A stretch of 54,671 nt of DNA from JACRIM01 sp038042195. GTDB taxonomy: Bacteria; Planctomycetota; Phycisphaerae; UBA1845; UTPLA1. The stretch covers positions 1-54,671 of the forward strand of contig JBBTET010000044.1 of assembly GCA_038042195.1 (NCBI GenBank). The letters run 5' to 3'. Under the pieces are notes generated by a model that worked only from the letters and a program-made list of their open reading frames with translations, did no database searches and was not told the DNA's origin. The translations under genes were made by a program, and so were the position numbers. Shown here piece after piece: positions 31,775-42,680 of this stretch. Each line of letters opens with the position of its first letter. Position 1 is the first letter of the stretch.

Positions 31775-33601
31775 TCACTGAGCCTTGGTCATGGATTCGT
31801 GCATTTCTTTTGCCATGGTGGAGACTTCTTCCTGTCGCTTGGCGAGGCGTTGGAGGCGTTCGCGGGCCTCGGCTGTGTCGCCGGCCTTGGCGCGATCGGC
31901 TTTCAGGGCCTGGGTCGCGGTGTTCACGCGCAACTGGCAGGATCGTAGGAGCTTCAACTCCGCCGAGCCGGGGAGGAGGGGTTGGGGGCTGTCCTGGCCC
32001 GCCGCGCCGCCCTTTTTTTCTTCGTTTTCGGCTTCTTCCTGTTTCTTCTTCACGGCATCGAGCAATTCGCGGAGGACCTGTTCGATGCCATCTTGCAGTC
32101 GTCGAACATCAGCGGGGATGGCGGTGGGCGCGAGCAGCGAGACGGCCTCGCGGGCATCGTCGCGGACCTGGCGGACGATCTGCGGGAAGATGACGGTCGT
32201 CCCTTCTTCTTTGAGGATGAAGAGCGTGGCGTCGGCATCCTCGCCGATGGATTTTTGCTTGGTGGTGATTTCGCCAACGTCGAGTTGGTCGCTGCGCTTC
32301 CACTCAGCGGTGGGGAGTTCGACGAGGCGTTGCGAGGCCTTGGAACACTCGATCTGCTTGGCGAGCATGGCGCGGAAGCGGGCCTCGAGGGCGGCCAACA
32401 TTTCCTCCTGTTGCTCCTTACGGAGTTGCTCGAGGGCGTCTTGCAGCTTCTTCTGAGCCTCTTCGAGTTTCTTCAGGGCCTCGTCCTGCTTCTTCGCCGC
32501 CTCGTCGGGTTTGGATTCGTCGAGATTCTTGGCGGCGTCATCCTGTAACTTGGACGCGCCTTCGACCTCTTCCTGCTTGATGCCGTCCTGCTTTTGGTCC
32601 GAGGATTGTGGTGTATCGTTGGAAGGCTTGTCGCTTTGTTTTTTGTTGTTGTCGCCGGGCGGAGACTTCTGGCCGTCTTGAGACTGGAGGTCTTTTGACA
32701 GGCCTTTTGTTTTTTCACTGGTTTCACGCTGCTTGGCAGCCTGATCGGGAAGCGGCTTCTTTTCTTGGAGCTTTTTGAGGTGTTCCTGCAACTTCTGAAT
32801 CGCGGATTCGAGCTTTTCCTCGGCCTCTTTTTGCGACTCGCCGGCGTCGGGGACTTGTTCTTTGGCGAGCCAATCCTCGGCGGCCTTCATTTTTGCCGCA
32901 GCGGCGGAGAGCTCTTCGGAGGCGGGTTGGCCGGGGAGGGCTTTCATCTTTTCAGCGAGCTGTTCTGCTGATTTTTTTAGTTCGGCCTGATCGGCACCGG
33001 TTTGTTTGGCGTCAGTCGGTTGTTGAGCAGTGCGCGTGGTGAGGGCGTGTTGTTGGTCGAGCAGCCCCTTGGTCGATTCGAGTGCTTCGGCGGCGGCCTT
33101 GGCTTGTTCCGGCGTAGTGGCGGAGGACTCGGCGTCAGATTTCTCCTGCTTCTGCTCGGTAATTATTTTTTCGAGATGCTCGCGGAGCACTTGGAGGCGA
33201 TCAATCTCCTTCTTGCGATCCTCCAGCTTCTCCGGCTCCTCGATCATGAGCCTGAGCAGACTTTGCAGGTCGGCGACCACGGCCTCCTGCGCTTCCGTGG
33301 CGTCGGAGAAATGCTCCTCGCGAAGTTTCTTGGTGATGTCCTCCATCTTTCGGCGAACGCCCATGCCGCGAGCCGCGCCGAGGGACTCGAGGAGTCGAGC
33401 GGCCTTTTCGGGGTCGGACTGTTTGATGGCCTGACTGATTTGGAACATGCGATCTTCGAGGCGGCTGACTCGCTCGCGGACGACTTCCTGCCGATCGGCG
33501 AGTCCGCCCTGGGGCTTGGGCGAGTCCTCCTGCGCAGCGGCGGGCACGGTGACGACAAGGGCGACGATGAACATGGAGAGATAAGATCGCAAGGAAATCA
33601 T
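31775..33601 (-). CDS. Exported long coiled-coil protein
   Basis: I use ATG 33599-33601 (608 residues): it overlaps the upstream stop as ATGA, has GGAGAAGG before it, and gives a signal peptide (SYLSMFIVALVVTVPAAAQ). The open frame extends to 33745 but that part overlaps the DUF4175-like gene. Most of the chain is highly charged, Glu/Lys/Gln/Ala-rich coiled coil (KLEEAQKKLQDALEQLRKEQ and similar), interrupted by a polar Ser/Asp/Lys/Gln segment. The C-terminal part (from about 420) is more ordered. Probably a rod-like periplasmic scaffold. It lies between two membrane-protein genes and a TPR gene of the same operon. Confidence 0.85.
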   Translation of the reverse strand: MISLRSYLSMFIVALVVTVPAAAQEDSPKPQGGLADRQEVVRERVSRLEDRMFQISQAIKQSDPEKAARLLESLGAARGMGVRRKMEDITKKLREEHFSDATEAQEAVVADLQSLLRLMIEEPEKLEDRKKEIDRLQVLREHLEKIITEQKQEKSDAESSATTPEQAKAAAEALESTKGLLDQQHALTTRTAQQPTDAKQTGADQAELKKSAEQLAEKMKALPGQPASEELSAAAAKMKAAEDWLAKEQVPDAGESQKEAEEKLESAIQKLQEHLKKLQEKKPLPDQAAKQRETSEKTKGLSKDLQSQDGQKSPPGDNNKKQSDKPSNDTPQSSDQKQDGIKQEEVEGASKLQDDAAKNLDESKPDEAAKKQDEALKKLEEAQKKLQDALEQLRKEQQEEMLAALEARFRAMLAKQIECSKASQRLVELPTAEWKRSDQLDVGEITTKQKSIGEDADATLFILKEEGTTVIFPQIVRQVRDDAREAVSLLAPTAIPADVRRLQDGIEQVLRELLDAVKKKQEEAENEEKKGGAAGQDSPQPLLPGSAELKLLRSCQLRVNTATQALKADRAKAGDTAEARERLQRLAKRQEEVSTMAKEMHESMTKAQ

Positions 33602-35793
33602 TCCTTCTCCGGCCGGCTCGTCGTGCCTGGGCCGAAAAGATTCTCGGCTTGCTGTTCGAGGCGTGACTGCGTCTGGCGGTTGACGTCGGTTTGGAGTCGG
33701 ATCACGTCGCGCAACATGCCCACGGCCTCGTTGTACCCTTCCCATTTTAGCATGTTGGCGAGGATGGCGTTCATTTGTTGGATGAGGCGCGTCTGGTGAT
33801 TCTCCACGTCCTGCGCAGCGGCGCGGTCAAACACTCCGTGGAGGCGTTCCATGGCGTCGGCGGCGGCGGGGATGTCGATGTTGACGAGGTTGGTGATTGG
33901 GTCGATGACGCCGTTTTCGAGACGCCTGCGGACGGTTGTGTCGGCGAGTTGATTTACCTTCAACTCGGCGAATATCTGTTCAAACTGACGGCGAACAGTC
34001 TTCAAACGGCTGATCTGGCCTCGTTGGGCGGATTGCTCTCGCGTGAGGGCGGAGGCAACTTCAGCTTGGGTGAGGCCGCCGGCGGCGCGGTCGTGGAGGT
34101 CTTCGATACGCTTCTTGAGTTGCTCCTGACTCTTGAGAATCTGCTCGAACTCTCTGCGCCATTCGCTCTCGCGGCGGCCCAATTCGGCGAGCAGTTCTTC
34201 GGGCGTGACGACGCGAAGGGTGAAGGCGCCGGAGTCTGTTGTGTTGGCGAGCAACGACGCAGTCGAGCCGGCCGGACGCGTGGTGGTCACGGCGGGTTGA
34301 TAGTCGGAGGCACGGATGGCCAGACGAACCTGATCGCCGACCTTGGCCCCGAGGGCGGAGAGCGGCCAAGATAATGTCTCCGCGTATCGAGTCATTCGTG
34401 GCTCGAAGCGGGGTAGCTTCTCGCGGACATCGTCTGGTTGCGACGTTGGCGAGTTGGCGTCGGTCAGAATGCGAGAGAGCAGATCGGCCGATTGAAGGGC
34501 GAGGTTGTCTTCACACTCGGCGGCGACATCCAGCACGGCCATCGGCGTGATCATGTCGCCCGCGCCGGGCAGGGCCAGACGCACCTTGGGCGGCGAATCG
34601 GTTTGCAAACGCACGGCAATGGTGACGGGGTGCAGATCGGTGAGGCCGCCATCGTCGGTGAGATTGAAGTAGTAGGAGCCGGCGGAGTGTGGGATGAACT
34701 CCGCGTGGATACTCTGTGCGGAATCTCGAACGGCATCGGCGATCACAGAATCGGCGTGATGCAGCGCGGCGGATGCGATGGGCTTGTTCATGACGGCGTC
34801 GATGCGAAGGGTGGAGCCGTGGAGCGAGTCGATGGAGGTTTGATTTGCAGGGTATTTCGTCGCGGGTTGATCGGCATAGGATGGCGGAGTCACGGTGACG
34901 GTCATCTCGGCAACGGTGGGTCGCTGGAGGGCGAGAACGTCGTACCACGTCGTGGATTCGTCGACGCCGAACTTGGCGATGAGAAATCGCAGCTTCATGG
35001 ATGCCGTGAGTGGTCCGTATTCGAGGAGGAACTGGTCGCGGCCGCGCTGGGACATGTCTCGGAGGAACGTTTTGCCGTCAGGGAGCTCGACCTCGGCGCG
35101 GAGGGAATCCGGAATGTCACCTTCGGCGTTGGCGACGAGCGTGAGGTCGTCACCGAGGGGCCACGCGATGCGGTTTTTCACGAGTCCGTCGATTGTGATT
35201 CTCGTGCGCGAGGGCCAGGCGGCGTCTTGCAGGAGCAGGTCGCGGACGAGATAGGCGGCGATGTAGTCAGGGCTGATCAAACCGGCTGACGCGGCAATGG
35301 CGACGGAGGTGAGACCGAGGGCGACGAATCGACGATGGCGCGGCACGTCGAAGAGTCGTGGAGCCGGTGCGGATTGATAGGCGCGATGGGCACTTTCAAT
35401 GACGGCGCGGACCATCGCCGGTGAATCACGATCGGGGTTTGGCGCATTTCGCATGAAAGAGACGGCCGTGAGGAGTTGGTCGCGGAGGTCGGGTCGGGCG
35501 CGTTCGACGAGAGCAGCGATGTCTTCGAGGGTCATTTGAATGGCAAGGGGTCGCAGCATGTATTGCCACAGGTGGTACACGACTGTGGTGACGACGAACA
35601 GGAGAAGCGCCGCGCGCGGGCCTTTTCCGAGGACCAGCACGAGGTCGAGCGTGAGTTGCAGCGCGATGAGAACCACAATGACGGCGGCGCAGCGGGCCAG
35701 ACCGGCCACGATGAGGCGACTGCGCAGCTTGCGACCCAGCCCGGCGAGCGGGGCGAGGATGTCGCGTTTGAAGGTGGAGTCGGTCATCGCCAT
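33598..35793 (-). CDS. DUF4175-like membrane protein
   Basis: A 731-residue protein with two N-terminal transmembrane helices (AAVIVVLIALQLTLDLVLV and AALLLFVVTTVVYHLWQYM) and a third near residue 155-175 (FVALGLTSVAIAASAGLI). A long, mainly periplasmic region with beta-sandwich and helical parts follows. The motif IAALVERARPDLRDQLLTAV and the overall layout resemble DUF4175 proteins. The C-terminal third is helical and may pair with the coiled-coil protein encoded just downstream (4-nt overlap). The upstream VWA gene ends 3 nt before it. Function unknown; a structural subunit of a MoxR/VWA envelope system is inferred. Confidence 0.85.
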   Translation of the reverse strand: MAMTDSTFKRDILAPLAGLGRKLRSRLIVAGLARCAAVIVVLIALQLTLDLVLVLGKGPRAALLLFVVTTVVYHLWQYMLRPLAIQMTLEDIAALVERARPDLRDQLLTAVSFMRNAPNPDRDSPAMVRAVIESAHRAYQSAPAPRLFDVPRHRRFVALGLTSVAIAASAGLISPDYIAAYLVRDLLLQDAAWPSRTRITIDGLVKNRIAWPLGDDLTLVANAEGDIPDSLRAEVELPDGKTFLRDMSQRGRDQFLLEYGPLTASMKLRFLIAKFGVDESTTWYDVLALQRPTVAEMTVTVTPPSYADQPATKYPANQTSIDSLHGSTLRIDAVMNKPIASAALHHADSVIADAVRDSAQSIHAEFIPHSAGSYYFNLTDDGGLTDLHPVTIAVRLQTDSPPKVRLALPGAGDMITPMAVLDVAAECEDNLALQSADLLSRILTDANSPTSQPDDVREKLPRFEPRMTRYAETLSWPLSALGAKVGDQVRLAIRASDYQPAVTTTRPAGSTASLLANTTDSGAFTLRVVTPEELLAELGRRESEWRREFEQILKSQEQLKKRIEDLHDRAAGGLTQAEVASALTREQSAQRGQISRLKTVRRQFEQIFAELKVNQLADTTVRRRLENGVIDPITNLVNIDIPAAADAMERLHGVFDRAAAQDVENHQTRLIQQMNAILANMLKWEGYNEAVGMLRDVIRLQTDVNRQTQSRLEQQAENLFGPGTTSRPEKE

Positions 35794-35796
35794 GCG

Positions 35797-38256
35797 TTAC
35801 AGCAGTTTGCCCTTCTTTCGGAGGATCCATTCAACGGTGAGCAGCGCTACCAGCGCGACGAGTACATATTGATTATCCCAGAGAGGGCGCGGACGCTCGC
35901 GCGTGACGTAGGTGCGGCTGCGGTCGAGGATGAGGTTGGGGAGGCGCTGGGCCTCATCGATGTCGAAGTATGCACCGGTCGTGGCGAGCGCGAATTGGCG
36001 AAGGGCCTCGCGGTTCATGGCGGTATTTTGCATTTCAAGATCGGGCTGAATGACTGCAATGTCGCGCGTGCCGGTCGATTGGGGATCGGTGCCCGGAAGG
36101 CGGACGGAGAGGCGCGTGGTGCCGGGGCGCTCGGCCGTGAAGCGGCCCTGATAGTAACCGTCACGCGAAGGGATGGGCGTGAGGGTGACGGTGCGCAGCG
36201 ACGGTTCGGTGGAGTCCGGCGTCGAGGCTGATTCGACGATCAAGTCAATTTGCGGCAGGAGCATGGGGTTGAACTGCTCATCGAGGGCGCGAACGGTGAC
36301 GGCGACGGACTCACCGAGTTCGTATTGGTCCTTCGGCGTTTGGATGAGGCAACGTGTCTTGCCGCCGAGGAGTTTGCCTTCGACGAGGTATCGAAGGAGT
36401 TGGGTCCAGAAGCGGTTGAAGTACGAATCATCGCCGCGTCGCCATCGCCAGGTGGAGTTGATGCCGAGAAACGCGGCGCGACCGACGCCAACGAACTGGT
36501 CCGCGAGAAGGACGTGAGGGCCAAAGGCGCTGACCATGCGCGGGTCGCTGTGCCGCAGAAGAACCTGGGCGACCGGCTTTTCCCTGCGGACCGGGTAATG
36601 CCAATAGGCTCCGTCCAGTGCCGACCAGACGGCACGGTTGTCCGTCGTGCCATCGGTCAGGCGCACAATGGGGTCGCCCAGCGCGGCGTCGGGCACTTCG
36701 AGCGGCCACGAGCGCGTCTGGTAGTGGCCGAGGTCGTTGAGGGTGATTTCGGCATCGGGGTCGGGGGCGATGGGCAGAAGCTGGACGAGGGCCGTTGTGT
36801 TCTGTGAGCGGAGGAACTTGCCGGTGAACTTGTTACCGGCGGCATAGAGCAGGCCGCCGCCGTGATCGGCGACGAAGGAGGTGACGAGTGCGCCCCAAGT
36901 GGGAGAGAGTTCGGCGGGGTCGACGTCCATAAGGATGATGGCGTCGTATTTGAAAAGGTCTTCCTGCTTGGTGGGCAGCTCGGTGATGATGGTGGTGCCG
37001 TCGCGGACGGCCTTTTCATCGGCGGACTGTAGCCAGCAGGAGACATCGACGGATTTGTCGCGCTCCAACATGCGGGCGAGGAAGCGGTAGTCGTAGCTCG
37101 GCGCACCGGCGACGAGCAGGACGCGCATCTTGTCGTCAAGAATCCGAACAGCGGGGAGTAGCTCGCGCTGATTGTCGGAAGCGACGGACTCGTTGGGGAG
37201 TTTTGGAATGCGAGCGGTGTAGGCGGCCTGGCCGGGCTTGGCGAGCTTTCGCTCAAAGACGGCGGTTGCGAGTCGGCCGTCAGGTTCGGGGTGGATGGTT
37301 TTGGTGTCGACGACTTGGGCGGAGGCAGCGTCTGAAAGCTTCTCCAGTAGTTCAACTTTGATTGGTGCGTCGCCGGTGTTCTTGGTTGATACGCGGACGG
37401 TGATGCTAAAGGGGTCATTCTTGAACGCGGCGCGCGGGGCGGTGATGTCGGTAATGGCAGCGTTCACGGGGTCTGCTGGATCACCGATGCCGACGACGTA
37501 AGCGGGGATGCCTTTTTGCTTGAGCAGCGTGGAGATGGCGGCGGGCGGCTCGCCTTGATTGAATCCGCCGTCGGAGAGGATGACGACGCCGGCGATGGGC
37601 GCGGTGCCAATGGAGTCGATCGCGCCGCGAACGGCTGCGGCGAGATTGGTGGCGGGACCGGCGGGTTCGAGCGTCAACGCCGGTGTATTGCCGCCGGGTG
37701 CAGTGGTGGTAGGACTGCCGGGGTATTGGCCGACGAGAGACGCTGAATCGCTGAAGGTGGAGAGTCGTGTGGTGTTTTTCGAGGAGAGGTTTTTTAGAAA
37801 CGCGGCATTGTCTTCTGCAAGGAGGCGCTTTAGAAGTTGGTCGCGCGAATGTTGAGGGGCATCTGAACCACCGGTACGAATGAATGTCTCGACGCGCCGA
37901 GCATCGTCGGGGACGCGGTAGGAATCGACGAGCGACATGCTCGCGGAGGAGTCGGCCAGGACGAGCGTGCAGGCCTCCTGGCGACGGTGGACGTAGTTCA
38001 CGAGGACCGGTTCGAGTCCGATGACGCCGAGCAGAACCAGAACGAGGGCGCGACAGACGATCATGGCCCAACGAAGGCCGCGCGAGACTGAGCCACGCGC
38101 TTCGCGCCGGTAGAGCCAGAAAACCGCGTAAAGGATGACGGCGGTGATGATGCCGCCGACGAGGAGCGAGTTGCCGGTGGACCAGCGGGCGAGTTCGACG
38201 TGTTGCTCGATGCGCTCGGTGCGAAGGGATTGGGCGAGAAGGAGGGCGCGCGTCAT
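35797..38256 (-). CDS. VWA and glutamine-amidotransferase-like membrane protein
   Basis: 819 residues from ATG 38254-38256, chosen because it overlaps the upstream stop (ATGA) and starts just before the first membrane helix (LLVGGIITAVILYAVFWLY). A second helix follows (ALVLVLLGVIGLEPVLV), then a VWA domain with MIDAS residues DSSAS (LVLADSSASMSL) and VVILSDGGFNQ. Beta-sandwich regions and a class I glutamine-amidotransferase-like domain (MRVLLVAGAPSYDYRFLARM, DAIILMDVDP, ADHGGGLLYAAG) follow; the last helix is at the C-terminus (YVLVALVALLTVEWILRKKG). The GATase-like domain has no obvious catalytic Cys, so it is probably a binding fold. Typical partner of BatA-like, DUF58 and MoxR proteins. 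Confidence 0.88.
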   Translation of the reverse strand: MTRALLLAQSLRTERIEQHVELARWSTGNSLLVGGIITAVILYAVFWLYRREARGSVSRGLRWAMIVCRALVLVLLGVIGLEPVLVNYVHRRQEACTLVLADSSASMSLVDSYRVPDDARRVETFIRTGGSDAPQHSRDQLLKRLLAEDNAAFLKNLSSKNTTRLSTFSDSASLVGQYPGSPTTTAPGGNTPALTLEPAGPATNLAAAVRGAIDSIGTAPIAGVVILSDGGFNQGEPPAAISTLLKQKGIPAYVVGIGDPADPVNAAITDITAPRAAFKNDPFSITVRVSTKNTGDAPIKVELLEKLSDAASAQVVDTKTIHPEPDGRLATAVFERKLAKPGQAAYTARIPKLPNESVASDNQRELLPAVRILDDKMRVLLVAGAPSYDYRFLARMLERDKSVDVSCWLQSADEKAVRDGTTIITELPTKQEDLFKYDAIILMDVDPAELSPTWGALVTSFVADHGGGLLYAAGNKFTGKFLRSQNTTALVQLLPIAPDPDAEITLNDLGHYQTRSWPLEVPDAALGDPIVRLTDGTTDNRAVWSALDGAYWHYPVRREKPVAQVLLRHSDPRMVSAFGPHVLLADQFVGVGRAAFLGINSTWRWRRGDDSYFNRFWTQLLRYLVEGKLLGGKTRCLIQTPKDQYELGESVAVTVRALDEQFNPMLLPQIDLIVESASTPDSTEPSLRTVTLTPIPSRDGYYQGRFTAERPGTTRLSVRLPGTDPQSTGTRDIAVIQPDLEMQNTAMNREALRQFALATTGAYFDIDEAQRLPNLILDRSRTYVTRERPRPLWDNQYVLVALVALLTVEWILRKKGKLL

Positions 38257-40535
38257 GTGACGACCCTCCTTCCAAAGTGCCAGGCGAGGGCCTGCTCGGT
38301 CATGAGCACGACGACGGCCGCGAGCAACAAGGGCCACCAGAACTCTTGTCGAGCCGCGAGGGCGTCTGCATTGAAAGCCGCGACGTCTCGGACGTAGTCA
38401 TACGTGAGATCACCCATTGCGGTTTCGAGTCCCGCGCGGCCCACTGGCGCAAGGTCGGATTCGCGCGGGTCTGGGTTCACGGCGACGAAGGAGCGACGTG
38501 GGTCGCCGGATGTTGTTGTCAACTCAACGGACCAGAGGCCGCAACGTGTGGTGTCGTCATATTGAAGCGATGGAGTCGTCGGAGAGGATGGTACGAGAAG
38601 GGATTCTCGTACCAGCGAAATCTCGGGGTCGACCGGATACGTCGGTGTGCGAAGGCGGGCTGTCGGTTTGTATTCGGCGGGGTCGAATGGGAAGACAAGT
38701 GGGCTGCCGGCGGTGATGCGCGACGGTGCATCAGGAGATCGGGATGCGAACGCGGCTGCTTCGAGCATGAGTGGGACGTAACTGAAATTGGAGGCCCAGT
38801 CGTTCCACTCTTGATCGGCCGATGTCGTGATGAAAAGGACAGCGCCGCGTCCGAAGGAGCTGAGGACGATGGCCGGTGAGTGATCTGGATCGTCATAACG
38901 GGCGAGGATTTGCGGTCCGGCCGGTGCGGAGGTGGATTGCGTGGTGGTTATTGCTGGGAGTCGTACGCTGGTGAATTCGAGGATGCGCACCTGGCGAAGG
39001 ACCGTTGCGAGCGGGCCGGAGAATGCACGGAGGATGGGGTGATTCGCATCCCAGTCGGCCAGGTGAAACGGCTCCTGACCGGCGGCGGGCGACGCGGATG
39101 CACCAAGCGTCACGGGCAGAATGCCTTGGCCCTCGGCGAACAGCTCGCGATTGTAGTAGTCGGCATCGACCTGATCGCCTGCAAAAATAATGAGGCCGCC
39201 GCCATTGCGGGCAAAGGACTCGGTGGATTGACGCGGGCCGACGCCGAGTCGAGCGACATTTGCAAGGATGGCCACTTGGAAGCGGCTCCAGTCGAGGCCG
39301 TCGAGTTCCTGCTCCGTGGTAATGGTGAGATCGAAGCCACTGGCGGCGCGGCCGGCGGGACGAAGGGCCGTGCGGAGCAAATACGTTTCGTCACGGAGCG
39401 GGTCGGCACCGGGTTCGCCGTTGATGATGAGGGCGTGAATCGCAGGCACGACCTGTGCGCCGATGGAGCGAGCATTGTCGAGGGCGAGAGCGTCGGAGGA
39501 GGCGGCCGCACCGCTGAGTTGAATGCGAAGCTGGTTCGCGCCATCGGTGGGGAAGGTGATCTCAATCGGCTCGCGGACGGTTTGGCCGGGGGCGATGCGC
39601 GGGATGATGATGGGTGGTAGCGTCTGGTCGGCAATGGCGGCGGTGAGTTCGAGTTGTTCGACAGCGGCGGGTGAGTGATTGGCGACGGCGAGTTCAAAAC
39701 GAGCCGGGACGCCGGCGGCGATTTGCGGTTGGAGCGCGACGAGGTCGGTGAGGGCAAGATTCTTCGGCGAATCAATGGAGACATCGACGAGGGTGAGGCG
39801 GCAGGATTTGGATTGAGTGATGAGGTCGGCAAGCGGGGTGAGCGCCGGAGAGGTCGGTTCGTTGGCGGTCCTGGCCCAGTCAGTGCGCTGGAAGTCGGAG
39901 ATGACGTAGATTGCCGTATTGGCCTGCGAGGCAGTCGAGCGAATGAGTTGTGCGACGGACTGAGTCGCGTCGGGGAATCGGGCGGCGAGTTGCGATGGCA
40001 CAACGCCTTCGATGGCGTCGTCGAGTTTGCGCGCGTTTTCTTCGGAGAGGCTGGGCAGTGCGCAGAGCGGTTGGCGCGGGCGACTGGTGAGGATGAGTGT
40101 GAATGTGTCGGCTGGGGATTCGGCGGCGGCGGACTGGGCGATTTGCTTCACGGCGGCGGTGGCGCGTTGGAAGACGGATTGACCATCGGAGAGCCGATAT
40201 CCCATCGAGAATGAATCATCGAGGAGGACGATGCGCTCCGTGCGGCCGACGGAACCGAGCAGCGAGCCGACCGTACCGGCGCGCAGGAAGGGTCGGGCGA
40301 TCATGAGCGCCAGGAGCAGCATGGCGAGGCAGCGCAGGACGAGCAGGATGAGCTGTTCCATTCGGACGCGACGGCGATTATGGCGGTGAGCTTCGAGGAG
40401 GAAGTCCATCGCGGCCCACTGGACGCGGCGAAAGCGGCGCTTGGAGAGGATGTGGATGAGAATCGGACCGGCCACGGCAGCAGTGCCGGCGGCGAGCGCG
40501 GGGTTCATCAGAAAGGTGGAGAGCCAGCCTAGCAC
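38253..40535 (-). CDS. BatA-like VWA membrane protein
   Basis: I place the start at GTG 40533-40535, with GGGAG 6 nt upstream (760 residues); the frame is open to ATG 40565. The N-terminus has the BatA/aerotolerance-type membrane domain: NPALAAGTAAVAGPILIHIL, KRRFRRVQWAAMDFL and the second helix LILLVLRCLAMLLLALMIA. A VWA domain has MIDAS residues in LLDDSFSMGYR and the strand IYVISDFQRTDW. A GATase-like region (WSRFQVAILANVARL, GGGLIIFAGDQVD) and a C-terminal helix (WPLLLAAVVVLMTEQALAW) complete it. This architecture mirrors the next protein in the operon. VWA domains bind protein partners through Mg; MoxR-type ATPases are thought to remodel such complexes. Confidence 0.88.
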   Translation of the reverse strand: MLGWLSTFLMNPALAAGTAAVAGPILIHILSKRRFRRVQWAAMDFLLEAHRHNRRRVRMEQLILLVLRCLAMLLLALMIARPFLRAGTVGSLLGSVGRTERIVLLDDSFSMGYRLSDGQSVFQRATAAVKQIAQSAAAESPADTFTLILTSRPRQPLCALPSLSEENARKLDDAIEGVVPSQLAARFPDATQSVAQLIRSTASQANTAIYVISDFQRTDWARTANEPTSPALTPLADLITQSKSCRLTLVDVSIDSPKNLALTDLVALQPQIAAGVPARFELAVANHSPAAVEQLELTAAIADQTLPPIIIPRIAPGQTVREPIEITFPTDGANQLRIQLSGAAASSDALALDNARSIGAQVVPAIHALIINGEPGADPLRDETYLLRTALRPAGRAASGFDLTITTEQELDGLDWSRFQVAILANVARLGVGPRQSTESFARNGGGLIIFAGDQVDADYYNRELFAEGQGILPVTLGASASPAAGQEPFHLADWDANHPILRAFSGPLATVLRQVRILEFTSVRLPAITTTQSTSAPAGPQILARYDDPDHSPAIVLSSFGRGAVLFITTSADQEWNDWASNFSYVPLMLEAAAFASRSPDAPSRITAGSPLVFPFDPAEYKPTARLRTPTYPVDPEISLVRESLLVPSSPTTPSLQYDDTTRCGLWSVELTTTSGDPRRSFVAVNPDPRESDLAPVGRAGLETAMGDLTYDYVRDVAAFNADALAARQEFWWPLLLAAVVVLMTEQALAWHFGRRVVT

Positions 40536-40596
40536 GGCACTCTCCCTGCGCGAAGCGTCGAGCAAGTCGGCCGGCTAAATGGTGAGCGAAATATTA

Positions 40597-41520
40597 TCAC
40601 GCGCGAGCCTTTACCCAGTGGGATCGTGCCGTGAGATAGCGGCGCAGAGCGATGTCCAACGGATCGGTCGTTGATAGTTCGACGAAGTCAATCTTTGCAC
40701 CGGCGCATGCGCCGCGAAGTCGGGTGGTGAATGCATCGAGTGCGGCAATGTAACCCTGTCGTAGCGATTGCGGGTCGATCAGGAGATTTTGGTCGACGGC
40801 CTCCAGCCCTTCAAAGAGCGTGTGATCCTGGAATGGAAACGTGCGCTCGTCGGCATCGAGCAGGTGCATCACGACGACTTCATGGTTGCCGTGGCGCATG
40901 GATTGCAGGCCGGCCACGAGTTCGTCCAAGTCGGCAAGCAGATCGGAGATGATGACGACGATGCTTCGGCGGCGGAGGTTTCGCGCCAGCTCAGCGAAGA
41001 GGGCCTTGCCGCCGGTGGGATGCTCAAGCCGGGCTTGTTCCAACTGGCGAATGATCGAGAGTAGGTGTGCATGATGCGATTGCGGCGCGATGCTGGCCCG
41101 GATGCGATCGTCGAAAAGCATGAGGCCGACGGCGTCTTGTTGGTGGGTCAGCAGATAGGTCATCGATGCGGCCAGCGTCGCGGCGTACTCAAACTTGGTG
41201 AGCCGGTCGGAGCGGTCGGTGTGTGCCGGGTAGCGCATGGAGGCGGAACAATCGACGATGACGTGCGCCTGTAGGTTGGTCTCTTCCTCGTATTGTTTGA
41301 TGTAGAAGCGGTCAGTCTTGCCATAGACGCGCCAATCGAGTCGGCGGAGGTCGTCACCGGGGACATACTCGCGGTGCTGGGCGAACTCGACGGAATAGCC
41401 ACTATACGGACTGCGGTGCATGCCGCTGATAAACCCTTCGACGGCATAGCGGGCGCGCAGCTCAAGGTCGCTGATGCGAGCGAGGACGTCGGGCCGAAGA
41501 TAGTTTGGAGGTGAGGCCAT
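40597..41520 (-). CDS. DUF58 (VWA-like) protein, MoxR partner
   Basis: A 307-residue cytoplasmic protein of the DUF58 family. The family signature HREYVPGDDLRRLDWRVYG (about 49-67) and the MIDAS-type DCSASMRY (Asp90, Ser92, Ser94) are clear, with a later VVIISDLLADLDEL strand. DUF58 proteins are the most frequent partners of MoxR ATPases, which are believed to act as chaperones assembling metal- or cofactor-dependent complexes. No transmembrane helices are visible, unlike many DUF58 members that carry two. It lies 41 nt after the MoxR gene and 61 nt before the BatA-like start. Confidence 0.93.
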   Translation of the reverse strand: MASPPNYLRPDVLARISDLELRARYAVEGFISGMHRSPYSGYSVEFAQHREYVPGDDLRRLDWRVYGKTDRFYIKQYEEETNLQAHVIVDCSASMRYPAHTDRSDRLTKFEYAATLAASMTYLLTHQQDAVGLMLFDDRIRASIAPQSHHAHLLSIIRQLEQARLEHPTGGKALFAELARNLRRRSIVVIISDLLADLDELVAGLQSMRHGNHEVVVMHLLDADERTFPFQDHTLFEGLEAVDQNLLIDPQSLRQGYIAALDAFTTRLRGACAGAKIDFVELSTTDPLDIALRRYLTARSHWVKARA

Positions 41521-41561
41521 GTGTCACATCGCGGATGAGCGGATCGGAGCGTCAACGTCAC

Positions 41562-42626
<1,065 letters not shown>

Positions 42627-42680
42627 GTCGTGCTCACAGTCTGTTGTTGGTCCCCCACGGTTGGCGGCGCATTCATGCCT